From: Glacieibacterium sp965200405
GTDB taxonomy: Bacteria; Pseudomonadota; Alphaproteobacteria; Sphingomonadales; Sphingomonadaceae
Direction of reading: 5' to 3'
Length of the DNA: 64,000 bases
Assembly: GCF_965200405.1 (NCBI RefSeq)
Contig: NZ_OZ241356.1
Coordinates: 1,984,001 to 2,048,000, forward strand
Below are positions 8,442 to 16,832 of this stretch, in pieces. The number at the start of each line of letters is the position of its first letter. Within the stretch, counting starts at the first letter, position 1. The position numbers were made by a program, and so were the translations under genes. Below the pieces are notes generated by a model, which saw only the letters and a list, made by a program, of their open reading frames with translations, made no database searches and was not told where the DNA came from.

Positions 8442-11138
8442 TCAATAGCGCAGTCGGACGCCGAAATAATACTGGCGGCCGTTGTCGTAGATCGCGCGGG
8501 GCCGGTCGCGGGTGCCGGCATACTGCTCGATCTTGTTGTTGGTCAGGTTGATCGCGTCGGCGGTCAGCGAGGCCCATTCCGTCAGCTTGAAGCTCGCCGA
8601 GGCATCGAGCGATTCCGTCGCGCCCTGGTTGAGCGGCGTCGCCCGGTCGATGTTGATGAAGAACGCCGAGCGATAGTTGTACGACAGGCGGACGCTGGCG
8701 GGGCCCTTCTCGAAATAGCCGGTGACGTTGAGCGAATGCTTGGAGTTGCCCGGGATCGGGTCGCCATTGTTCGATTTGGCGTCGGAGTAGGTGTAGTTGA
8801 CGATCGCTCCGAAGCCGCCCCAGATCGGCCGCGAGACCTGCAGCTCGACGCCCTTGTTGGTGCCGCCCGCGCCGTTCGACCGGCGGTTCACGGCGAAGGT
8901 GCAGTTGTACAGATTGTCGGGCACCGTCGTCGACGTCGTCGAGCACAGCGACAGGTTCGGCGTGGAGGTCTGCACCGGGAAGACCTCGGTCGTCGTCGTG
9001 TTGACGATGTAGGACAGGATGTCCTTGTAGTAGAACGCCGCGGCGACGATCGTGTCGCGGTCCGGGTACCATTCGATCGACAGGTCATACTGGTTGGCGC
9101 GGTACGGCTTGACGCTGGGGTCGCCACCATCGGCGGTCAGCGAGCCGGGGTTGAGGCTGACGCGCGGTACGATGTCGGTATAGTCGGGGCGCGCCATGGT
9201 GCGACCGGCGGCGAAGCGCGCCACCAAATTCGGCACGATGTCATAGCTCAAATTCACGCTCGGCAGGACGTCGGTGTAGCTGCGCTTGTCCTCGACCGGC
9301 GTGAAATTGCCGAAGGCGTTGGTCACCGAGCCCGGGCCGCCGGTGCCGACGACGTTGCCGCGGGTCAGCTGGTCGGTGCGGATGACCCGCAGGCCCAGGT
9401 TGCCCCGCCAGCCCTCGCCGCCGAACTTCGCCATCGCATAGCCGCCATAGGTCTTCTCGTTGATCGAGTAGTTCTCGGGCGGGTTGATGATGCGGTTGGC
9501 GGTGGCGCCGGGGACGCCGTTCAGGATCGTGCTGAGCTTGGACTGGTCGACCTGGAAATAGCTGGTCAGCGTGCCCGGCAGCGCGATGCTATCGAGGAAA
9601 TTGTCGGGCGTCAGCTCCCCGGCGAACGACGCCGAGGTGCACGGTCCGCCGCAGCCGGCCGCAGCGAGCGGCAGGTAGAAGCCGCCGTACGTCGTCGCCA
9701 GGAAGCGTGTCACCCGGTCGTGATCGGTGAACTTCGCGCCGACCTTCAAAGAGTTGACGACGCCGAGGTCGAGCGCCTGCTCGTAATCGACATAGGCATA
9801 TTTCTCCTTGTCGGTGTTGGTCACGCGGTGGAGCGAGGCGAAGTCGAAGATCAAATCATTGGGATTTTTCGGATCGACGCCGGTGAACTGGACCTGCGGC
9901 GCCTTGCCGGTCAGGTCGTAGGTGAAGCTGCCCGGCGCGCCGCCCTCGTAGAAGGGCTGCGACGCGGTGTTGCCGTGCGCCTCGGTATAGCCGCCCTTGA
10001 AATGCACCGTCGCGGTGTCGTTCGGCCGCCAGATCGCATCGAAGTCGGCCGAATAGGTCTCGGCATACGCCTTGCGCTGGATCGCGTCGTAGACGACCGC
10101 TCGGCCCCCCGGGGTCGAGGTCACGGTGCCCTTGACGACGGTGCCGTTGGTCACCGTGGCGTTGGTCAGCGTTCCGCCGCCGCCGAGCGCATTGGCACCC
10201 CAGGCGAGGTAGTTCTCGTTGAGATTGTTGGCGTTGAAGCGCGAATACAGCCCGGTGACGTTGATCTCCAGCGTGTCGCTCGGCTTGAACTGCAGGCCGA
10301 TATTGCCGCCGTAGCGCTCGCGGTTCTGCTGGAACAGCGACGAGCCGATCAGCGAGGGTACCTGCGCGCTGCCCGTCGACGCACCGACGGGCGTGAAATA
10401 GCCGAGCACCTCGACGCCGTCGCGGCGGGTCTGGCGCTTTTGATAGACGCCGCCCAGCAGGATGCCGAACGTCGCGTCGGGGTTGTGCCAGCTGACCAGC
10501 GCCGAGCCTTGCGGGTTCACCTTGTCGGCGAGTTCGGAATAGACGCCCTGCAGCGAGCCCGTCACTTCCAGCGACTTCAGGTCGAGCGGGTTGCGGGTGT
10601 GGACGTTGATCGTGCCGCCGATGCCACCCTCCTCGACGTCGGCCTGCGGGCTTTTGTAGACGTCGAGCTGGCCGACGATATCGGCGGGCAGGGTCAGATA
10701 GTTGAAGCTGCGCGTCGCCGACAGCTGCTCCAGGATGAACCAGTCGGCGGTCGCCACCGCATGGCCGTTGAGCAGCGTCTTGGTCAAATTCGGCGCCGTG
10801 CCGCGCAGCGAGACGCGCTCGCCCTCGCCGAACTCGCGGTTGATGACGATGCCGGGGACACGCTGCAGCGCTTCGGCGACGTTGCGGTCGGGGAACTTGC
10901 CGATGTCCTCGGCCGAGACGATGTCGCCGACGACGCTGAGCTTGCGCTTGACCTCGAGCGACTTGCTGATCGACTCGCGGTAGCCGGAGACGACGATGTC
11001 GTCGGGGCGAATATCGTCCTGGGCGCTCGCCGCTGCTGCGGCCGGAGCCGGTGCAGTCGATTGTGCCTGCGCCGTGCCGCACCAGCCGATCGCCGCCAGG
11101 ACGCTCGCCGTGCCGATGAGAGTTTGCTTGATTGTCAT
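8442..11138 (-). CDS. TonB-dependent receptor, likely chito-oligosaccharide uptake
   Basis: This 898-residue outer-membrane active transporter is the first gene of the GlcNAc operon. The start at ATG 11138 gives a signal peptide ending in GTAQAQ, an Ala/Pro spacer and a TonB-box-like DDIVVSG at about residues 49-55. The plug domain follows (REFGEGERVSLRGTAPN), then a long beta-barrel ending in the aromatic FGVRLRY. The length and closing motif suit the sphingomonad/Caulobacter oligosaccharide receptors. The substrate is inferred from its position upstream of hexosaminidase and PTS genes. Expression is probably controlled by the divergent GntR regulator through the shared 205-bp region. Confidence 0.92.
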   Translation of the reverse strand: MTIKQTLIGTASVLAAIGWCGTAQAQSTAPAPAAAAASAQDDIRPDDIVVSGYRESISKSLEVKRKLSVVGDIVSAEDIGKFPDRNVAEALQRVPGIVINREFGEGERVSLRGTAPNLTKTLLNGHAVATADWFILEQLSATRSFNYLTLPADIVGQLDVYKSPQADVEEGGIGGTINVHTRNPLDLKSLEVTGSLQGVYSELADKVNPQGSALVSWHNPDATFGILLGGVYQKRQTRRDGVEVLGYFTPVGASTGSAQVPSLIGSSLFQQNRERYGGNIGLQFKPSDTLEINVTGLYSRFNANNLNENYLAWGANALGGGGTLTNATVTNGTVVKGTVTSTPGGRAVVYDAIQRKAYAETYSADFDAIWRPNDTATVHFKGGYTEAHGNTASQPFYEGGAPGSFTYDLTGKAPQVQFTGVDPKNPNDLIFDFASLHRVTNTDKEKYAYVDYEQALDLGVVNSLKVGAKFTDHDRVTRFLATTYGGFYLPLAAAGCGGPCTSASFAGELTPDNFLDSIALPGTLTSYFQVDQSKLSTILNGVPGATANRIINPPENYSINEKTYGGYAMAKFGGEGWRGNLGLRVIRTDQLTRGNVVGTGGPGSVTNAFGNFTPVEDKRSYTDVLPSVNLSYDIVPNLVARFAAGRTMARPDYTDIVPRVSLNPGSLTADGGDPSVKPYRANQYDLSIEWYPDRDTIVAAAFYYKDILSYIVNTTTTEVFPVQTSTPNLSLCSTTSTTVPDNLYNCTFAVNRRSNGAGGTNKGVELQVSRPIWGGFGAIVNYTYSDAKSNNGDPIPGNSKHSLNVTGYFEKGPASVRLSYNYRSAFFINIDRATPLNQGATESLDASASFKLTEWASLTADAINLTNNKIEQYAGTRDRPRAIYDNGRQYYFGVRLRY

Positions 11139-11198
11139 CCCCGGGGTTCCCCTTGATTGCGGTTCGCAACAAGCAATGCCAATGCATAACCAATCGCG

Positions 11199-11313
11199 GA
11201 CCAGTGACCAGACCATCTTCCAGACATTTTTGCTCGTCAAGGGGTGGAATTAATTGTTTCTGGGAGTGTCACGTTTTTATCGCTATGCAGTGGTCTTTGA
11301 TTGGTCCTATACA
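11199..11313. promoter_or_regulatory. Candidate GntR operator region between TonB receptor and regulator
   Basis: The 205-bp divergent gap carries GACCA at 11199-11203, 11206-11210 and 11211-11215, and the complementary TGGTC at 11291-11295 and 11302-11306. The last two are 11 bp apart, one helical turn. Known sites of HutC-type GntR proteins that control GlcNAc genes are built from TGGTC and GACCA half-sites. TGGTCCTATACA at 11302-11313 also holds a TATACA that could serve as a -10 for the regulator gene. Direct binding is not shown. Confidence 0.45.
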
Positions 11314-11343
11314 GCCGGTGGCTAGACAGGGGGCGGCAAACCG

Positions 11344-12081
11344 ATGAGCTTGGCGAAACAGATCGGCGCGATCGACGCGCAGGGACGTGCGCCGCTGTAT
11401 CATCGCCTGCAGGACCGCCTGCGCGGCGCCATCGAGAATCATCAGCTCAAGCCGCTCGAGGCCCTGCCGCCTGAGCGCGACCTCGCGGCAGACTTTGCCG
11501 TATCGCGAATCACCGTCCGCAAGGCGCTCGACGGACTGGTCGGCGAGGGCTTGCTGACCCGCCGCCAGGGTGCCGGGACCTTCGTTGCGGGACGGGTCGA
11601 GAAGCAGTTCGCCAAGCTGACCTCGTTCTCGGAGGACATGGCGGCGCGCGGCCGGGTGGTACGGAGCGAATGGCTGACCAAGGCCGAGGGCTCGGTCACC
11701 CCCGACGAATCGCTGACCCTTGGCTTGAGCCCGGGAACGCGCGTCTACCGCTTCGCGCGGGTGCGCTACGCCGACGACCTGGCGATGGCGCTAGAATATT
11801 CGACGATCGCCGGCTATGGCCTGCCCGGCCTCGATGCCGTCGACACCTCGCTGTACGCGGCGCTCGAGGCAGCCGGGAATCGCCCGGTCCGCGCCCTGCA
11901 ACGCCTTCGCGCCGTATTGTTTTCGGCGGAGCAGGCGCAGCTGCTGGGGATCGAAGTCGGCGCACCCGGCCTGTTCATCGAGCGGCGTGCCTTCCTGGAG
12001 GATGCCCGGACCGTCGAGATGACGCATAGCTGGTACCGCGGCGACGCCTATGACTTCGTCGCGGAGCTCAACGCCTCATGA
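11344..12081 (+). CDS. nagR: GntR/HutC-family regulator of GlcNAc genes
   Basis: This 245-residue regulator has an N-terminal winged helix (about 15-85; PERDLAADFAVSRITVRKAL is the recognition region). A C-terminal UTRA effector domain (about 95-240) is of the HutC/NagR type that binds amino-sugar phosphates. An AGGGGG ribosome site precedes ATG 11344. It overlaps nagB by four bases (ATGA) and is divergent from the TonB receptor operon, so it probably represses both operons and responds to GlcNAc-6-phosphate or GlcN-6-phosphate. The symbol follows context; alphaproteobacterial members are also called NagQ. Confidence 0.85.
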   Translation: MSLAKQIGAIDAQGRAPLYHRLQDRLRGAIENHQLKPLEALPPERDLAADFAVSRITVRKALDGLVGEGLLTRRQGAGTFVAGRVEKQFAKLTSFSEDMAARGRVVRSEWLTKAEGSVTPDESLTLGLSPGTRVYRFARVRYADDLAMALEYSTIAGYGLPGLDAVDTSLYAALEAAGNRPVRALQRLRAVLFSAEQAQLLGIEVGAPGLFIERRAFLEDARTVEMTHSWYRGDAYDFVAELNAS

Positions 12082-13112
12082 GCCTGGTCGCTGAATCGAC
12101 GCTGATGTTCGCCGAGGCGGCCGACGCCGGGCGGATCATGCAAATCCAGCGTGCCGCCAATCGCGAGCGCATCGCGGCGCTGGTGGCGCAGTTGCGGGCC
12201 GAGCCGCCGCGCGCCGTGCTGACCTGCGCACGCGGCAGCTCCGACCATGCCGCGACCGCCGCCAAATATTTGATCGAGACCCGGCTCGGCCTGATGGTCG
12301 CCTCGGCCGCGCCGTCGGTCAGCTCGGTCTATGGCGGCAACCCGGCGTTCGACGGGATGGTCTGCCTCGCCCTGTCGCAATCCGGCAGCAGCCCCGATCT
12401 GCTGGCGACGGTCGCCGCGGCCAAGGCGGCAGGCGCCACGACCGTGGCGCTGGTCAATACCGAGTCCTCGCCGCTTGCCGCGCTGGTCGATCGGGTCATC
12501 CCCCTGCATGCGGGTGCCGAGATCAGCGTCGCCGCGACCAAGTCCTACATCGCGACGCTGGCGGCGGTGCTCGACCTGGTGGCGACGTGGAGCGACGATG
12601 CGCAGCTTCAACAGGCACTGGATGCGTCGCCCGAGATGCTGGCCGCAGCCTGGCAGCTCGACTGGTCGCCGATGGTCGAGCGCCTGCGATCGGCGCGTGG
12701 CCTGTTCGTTCTTGGTCGCGGGCCGGGGCTGGGCGTGGCGCAGGAGGCGGCGTTGAAGTTCAAGGAAACCTGCGGACTGCACGCCGAGGCGTTCAGCGTG
12801 GCCGAGGTCCGCCATGGTCCGATGGCGTTGATCGGGCGCGATTTTCCGGTGCTGGTATTCCGCCAGTCCGACGAGAGCTACGCCGGCACCACGGAGTTGA
12901 TTGGGGAGCTGGTGGCGCGCGGCGGCGACGTGCTGGTCGCGGGCGGCGATCCGTCCGGCGGCATCCAGCTGCCGGGCATCGACGCACATCCGGCGATCGA
13001 GCCGATGTTGCGCATCCAGAGCTTCTACCGTGCCGTCAACGCGCTGTCGGTCGATCGCGGCTTCGATCCCGACCGGCCGCCGCACCTCGCCAAGGTCACC
13101 GAGACGGTCTGA
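12078..13112 (+). CDS. nagB: SIS-domain glucosamine-6-phosphate deaminase (NagB-II type)
   Basis: This 344-residue cytoplasmic enzyme has two SIS (sugar isomerase) domains, at about 35-175 and 195-335. Phospho-sugar-binding serine-rich segments include LSQSGSSPDLL and ARGSSDHAATAAKY. It lacks the glutaminase half of GlmS, as expected for the NagB-II deaminases that convert glucosamine-6-phosphate to fructose-6-phosphate and ammonia in alphaproteobacteria. The ATG overlaps the regulator stop, and the stop overlaps nagA as TGATG. The position between regulator and deacetylase strongly supports the role. A sugar isomerase of other specificity is the only real alternative. Confidence 0.92.
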   Translation: MSLVAESTLMFAEAADAGRIMQIQRAANRERIAALVAQLRAEPPRAVLTCARGSSDHAATAAKYLIETRLGLMVASAAPSVSSVYGGNPAFDGMVCLALSQSGSSPDLLATVAAAKAAGATTVALVNTESSPLAALVDRVIPLHAGAEISVAATKSYIATLAAVLDLVATWSDDAQLQQALDASPEMLAAAWQLDWSPMVERLRSARGLFVLGRGPGLGVAQEAALKFKETCGLHAEAFSVAEVRHGPMALIGRDFPVLVFRQSDESYAGTTELIGELVARGGDVLVAGGDPSGGIQLPGIDAHPAIEPMLRIQSFYRAVNALSVDRGFDPDRPPHLAKVTETV

Positions 13113-14260
13113 TGCGCCTGGCTATCCACAATGGTCCGATGGCGATCGACGGCGGCATCGTCGAGGGTCGCGCCGTCATCGTCGAGCAGGGCCGGATCGC
13201 GGCCATCGTCGATGCGGCGGACCTGCCCGGCGACATTCCCCGCCACGACCTCGACGGCCTGATGCTGGCGCCCGGCTTCATCGACACTCAGGTCAATGGT
13301 GGTGGCGGCGTGCTGTTCAACGACGCGCCGACGGTGGAGACGATCGCCACCATCGCCGCGGCGCACCGGCGGTTCGGCACGACGGGCCTGTTCCCGACGC
13401 TGATCAGCGACGACCTGGCAGTCGTGCGCGCCGGTGTCGCCGCGGTCGATGCGGCGATTCTGGCGGGGGTACCCGGCATCCTGGGCATCCATATCGAGGG
13501 GCCGTTCCTCAACGCTGAGCGGCGCGGCATCCATGATGCGGCGCGGCTGCGCGAGCTCGACGAGGACGGCATGGCGACGGTCACCGGGCTGCGCCACGGC
13601 CGCACGCTGCTAACGCTGGCGCCCGAGATGACGACGTCGCGAATGATCGCCCGGCTGGCGGCGGCGGGGATCGTCGTCGCGGCGGGCCATACGGCGGCGA
13701 CCTATGCCGAGGCACGTCAGGCGCTCGACCACGGCCTCACCGGTTTCACCCATTTGTTCAACGCCATGTCGCAGCTCGGCAACCGCGAGCCCGGTGTCGT
13801 CGGCGCGGCGCTGGAGGATGACGCGAGCTGGTGCTGCATGATCGTCGACGGTCATCACGTCGCGCCGGCGACGCTGAAACTGGCGCTGCGCTGCAAGGCG
13901 GCGGCGAAGTTCGTGCTGGTCACCGATGCCATGCCGAGCGTCGGCACCGACGTCGGCAGCTTCGTCCTGCAGGGCAAGGTCATCACCGTCGACGGCGACG
14001 TCTGTGTCGATGCGGACGGCACGCTGGCCGGCGCGCACCTGAACATGGCGGCCGCGGTTCGCAACGCCGTCCGCCTGTTGTCCCTGCCGCCCGTGACGGC
14101 ACTCGAAATGGCGAGCACCAATCCGGCCGCCTATATGGGCCTGTCGGCGACGCGGGGCCGGATCGCGACAGGGCTGCAGGCCGACCTGGTCGCGCTCGAT
14201 CCGTCGCTGCAGGTTGTCGGCAGCTGGATCGGCGGAGACTATGCGTCGTCGGCGCGCTGA
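13112..14260 (+). CDS. nagA: N-acetylglucosamine-6-phosphate deacetylase
   Basis: This 382-residue amidohydrolase removes the acetyl group from GlcNAc-6-phosphate. Metal and substrate motifs are in order: IDTQVNGGGG, HIEGPFLN, AAGHTAATY, FTHLFNAMSQL and LVTDAMPSVG, with the catalytic aspartate in the last. The start ATG 13112 shares one base with the nagB stop; a longer in-frame reading runs back through nagB and is not a gene. Together with nagB it completes conversion of PTS-imported GlcNAc to fructose-6-phosphate. It ends the plus-strand nag operon, and a 248-bp gap follows before the defence genes. Confidence 0.96.
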   Translation: MRLAIHNGPMAIDGGIVEGRAVIVEQGRIAAIVDAADLPGDIPRHDLDGLMLAPGFIDTQVNGGGGVLFNDAPTVETIATIAAAHRRFGTTGLFPTLISDDLAVVRAGVAAVDAAILAGVPGILGIHIEGPFLNAERRGIHDAARLRELDEDGMATVTGLRHGRTLLTLAPEMTTSRMIARLAAAGIVVAAGHTAATYAEARQALDHGLTGFTHLFNAMSQLGNREPGVVGAALEDDASWCCMIVDGHHVAPATLKLALRCKAAAKFVLVTDAMPSVGTDVGSFVLQGKVITVDGDVCVDADGTLAGAHLNMAAAVRNAVRLLSLPPVTALEMASTNPAAYMGLSATRGRIATGLQADLVALDPSLQVVGSWIGGDYASSAR

Positions 14261-14508
14261 GACAACGGGCTCAACTAGACTGCCGCGAAACCACTACCGG
14301 CGTTCGAGGTGCAGTTCAAGCGATTACCGTTGTTCTACAATCCGCTAGCCCGCGTGATGTGGCGCGCAAGAACATCTTCAGGCTGCGCCGGGCGCCGCTC
14401 CGGCCCAAGTGTTCGTTCTCGGAATAGACACTGGACAAGGCGGCGAATCCATCGACGAATTGCGCGATAACTGCTATCGAACGGCGGATATCGTGAAAGG
14501 TATCGTTG

Positions 14509-15708
14509 ATGCCCACACTATCGGCACCCGATCTCGATGGCCTAGTGTTTCGCTCCACCGACGAGGGGCCGGGTTTGCATGTATTGCTGGTCGGCGTCAG
14601 TAAATACCCGCACCTGCTCGACGGCGACCAACCTTCACCCAACGCCCGGGGGTTGCGGCAGCTCGATTGCGCGGCGCGTACGGCGATGGAGATCTATGGC
14701 TGGCTGACCAGGCCCGACACCACCCTCGGCCATCCGCTGCGGACCGTCCGCATCCTCGCCTCGCCGTCGGAGGCGGAGTTGATAACGGCCCCCGACCTTG
14801 CCGAAGCGATACCCGCGACGCGCGCCAACCTCGAGATCGCGGCGGTCGCCTGGCGGGACGATGCCGCCAAGGACCGCGACGGCGCGACGCTGTTCTATTT
14901 CGCCGGGCACGGCATCCAGCGCACCCGCGGGGACTCGCTGCTGCTGCTCGCGGACTTCCTTGGTGCCGGGCCGATGCTGGCGCGCAGCTTCGATCTCAGC
15001 TGCATCTACGACGGCATGGCGGAGCCCGACTTTCCCGATATCGCGCAGACCCAATATTACTTCGTCGACGCGTGCCGCACCGACCTGCCCGACGTTCAAA
15101 AGCTTGCGAATGCCTCGGCGCCGGCGCTGTGGGACGTCACGCTGGGCGGCACCGACGAGCGCATCGCACCGATCTTCCACGCTGCGACCGCCGGCAAGGT
15201 CGCCTTCGGCTCGACCGTCCCCGGCGAGGTTTCGGCGTTCGGCAAGGACCTGCTCGCCTGCCTGGGCGGGGCTGGGGCGGAGAATGTCCGCGGTCCCAAC
15301 GGCCGGGCCCGGTGGGAGGTGACGATCGGCACGCTCGCCAATGCGCTGCCGGTGCTGATCCGCGACGCCGACCAGCCGCGGGGGCGCCGGGCACGGAGCT
15401 TCGGACTCGACAAATGGACCGACATGGACGCGACCATCACCGTGCTGCCCGACGCACCGACGGTCGATTGCCTGCTCCAGCTTTCGCCAGCCGGGGCGGA
15501 GGCGTGCATATCGGTGGACCTGACGCTGGGCGGTGGGCCGTATTGCTTTACCGCGCCGCTCGACAACCCGCACGCGTTCAAGGCCAAGGCGGGCGGCTAT
15601 CTGCTCCGCACCAGCGTCTTGCCCGACGCGACGCTGACATTCGCGCCGTTCGAGGAGGTCGTCACCGTGCTGCCACCGCGCTTCACCCACTCGGTCTTCC
15701 TGCAATGA
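14509..15708 (+). CDS. Caspase-like protease (peptidase C14 family)
   Basis: This 399-residue protein has an N-terminal caspase/metacaspase-fold domain, about 20-290. The catalytic dyad is visible as His134 in FYFAGHGIQ and Cys189 in YYFVDACRTD, each at the end of a hydrophobic strand as in C14 peptidases. About 110 C-terminal residues form a beta-rich unit of unknown role. There is no signal peptide. The ATG at 14509 follows GTGAAAGG; a TTG three bases earlier is less likely. It overlaps the next gene as ATGA. Caspase-like proteases next to bacterial gasdermins cleave the gasdermin C-terminal peptide, and this gene lies about 4 kb from one, so it is a candidate activator. Its own trigger is unknown. 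Confidence 0.88.
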   Translation: MPTLSAPDLDGLVFRSTDEGPGLHVLLVGVSKYPHLLDGDQPSPNARGLRQLDCAARTAMEIYGWLTRPDTTLGHPLRTVRILASPSEAELITAPDLAEAIPATRANLEIAAVAWRDDAAKDRDGATLFYFAGHGIQRTRGDSLLLLADFLGAGPMLARSFDLSCIYDGMAEPDFPDIAQTQYYFVDACRTDLPDVQKLANASAPALWDVTLGGTDERIAPIFHAATAGKVAFGSTVPGEVSAFGKDLLACLGGAGAENVRGPNGRARWEVTIGTLANALPVLIRDADQPRGRRARSFGLDKWTDMDATITVLPDAPTVDCLLQLSPAGAEACISVDLTLGGGPYCFTAPLDNPHAFKAKAGGYLLRTSVLPDATLTFAPFEEVVTVLPPRFTHSVFLQ

Positions 15709-16832
15709 CCGAGGCGGCCTATCGCGCCGGCGATCCCTCGCGCCTGGAGAACCTGCCGGTCGAGCTGCGGTCCGAGGATTTCGCGCTGATCGCCCGGGCC
15801 ACGGTGTCGACCGTCGCCGCGACGCTCCGCAACGTCTCCGACGACAATGTCTACCTCAGCGTGACGCTGCCGGACGGGGCCAAGGTCGGGCGGATGATCA
15901 GCTGCGTCGACGAGCCGGCGCGCTCGACCGAGGACATCGAGACGATGCTCGCGAAGCTCGGCTCGGTCTCCGCCTTCCTGCACGCGGAGGAGGCGGAGGC
16001 GGCGCACGAGGCCGATGCGGACGTGCGCCACGGGATCAGCTGCACCCCCATCGCGGGCGTCGAGGGCACGGCGTTCCGCGGCGCCGCCCTGTACCGCGGC
16101 ACCGGGATGGGCGCGCACGATCCACTGCCGCTGCCGGGCACCGCGGTCGCCGGCCTGAGCTTCGTGCGTGCCAAGGACGCGCCCGCGGCGACCGTGCAGA
16201 TCATGCCGTCGACCGGCGACTCGGCGAACTTCGTCCTGCCGCGCGGTGCGACGATCCGCGTCGTCGCGGACGGGGAGGACTGGATCGCGGTCAGCATCGC
16301 CACCGGCATCACCACCGCGGACGACATCATCCGCCTGCGCGCGGGTGGGCAGGTCGACGACGTCGCGGCCTTGCTGAGGGGCCTGAAGGCGACCGATGCG
16401 GCGAGCTGGATGGAGACCAACCCGGCGGCGGGCGTGGTGCTGGGGTACGGCCTGCTGCGCGCCGATACGCCCGAGGCGATGGATGCGCCCTTTGCCAACG
16501 CGCTGTCCCGCTGGCCCGACGATCCCGACGCGCTGATCATCGCCGCCGAGGTCGCGGCACGGCTGGGGCGGCACGAGGAGGCGATGGCGACCTACCAGGC
16601 GGCGGTGAAGTGTGGGCTGCCGGCCTATAACTTCGGGCTGAACTATGCCGCCGATCGCCTGCGCGCCTATGGTCCGCGCCAGGGTGGTCCCGAGATCACG
16701 GCCGAGCTGAAGACCCGGCTGGAGGCGGCGCTGCACCGCGTCTACCCGTTCGCCAACCAGCAGGAGAGCAGCGTGCTGCTGACCTGCTACACCGGCACCA
16801 ATCCGACCTCGCCCAGCGTCGGCCACGGCTAG
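15705..16832 (+). CDS. Uncharacterised partner of caspase-like protease
   Basis: I do not recognise a family for this 375-residue protein. It has no signal peptide or membrane segment. The N-terminal half is mixed alpha/beta with many short strands. A central part (about 175-225) includes the strand-rich FVLPRGATIRVVADGEDWIA. The C-terminal third (about 270-345) is helical and looks like one or two TPR-type repeats (AAEVAARLGRHEEAMATYQA). Translation is coupled to the caspase-like gene by an ATGA overlap, so the two products probably work together; it could be a sensor, adaptor or inhibitor. Its stop forms a 4-base CTAG overlap with the convergent gene at 16829. Confidence 0.75.
   Translation: MTEAAYRAGDPSRLENLPVELRSEDFALIARATVSTVAATLRNVSDDNVYLSVTLPDGAKVGRMISCVDEPARSTEDIETMLAKLGSVSAFLHAEEAEAAHEADADVRHGISCTPIAGVEGTAFRGAALYRGTGMGAHDPLPLPGTAVAGLSFVRAKDAPAATVQIMPSTGDSANFVLPRGATIRVVADGEDWIAVSIATGITTADDIIRLRAGGQVDDVAALLRGLKATDAASWMETNPAAGVVLGYGLLRADTPEAMDAPFANALSRWPDDPDALIIAAEVAARLGRHEEAMATYQAAVKCGLPAYNFGLNYAADRLRAYGPRQGGPEITAELKTRLEAALHRVYPFANQQESSVLLTCYTGTNPTSPSVGHG

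Noticed and set aside
12587..13111. N-terminal extension of NagA inside nagB
   Set aside because: It is an alternative frame of nagB; the family N-terminus starts at ATG 13112.
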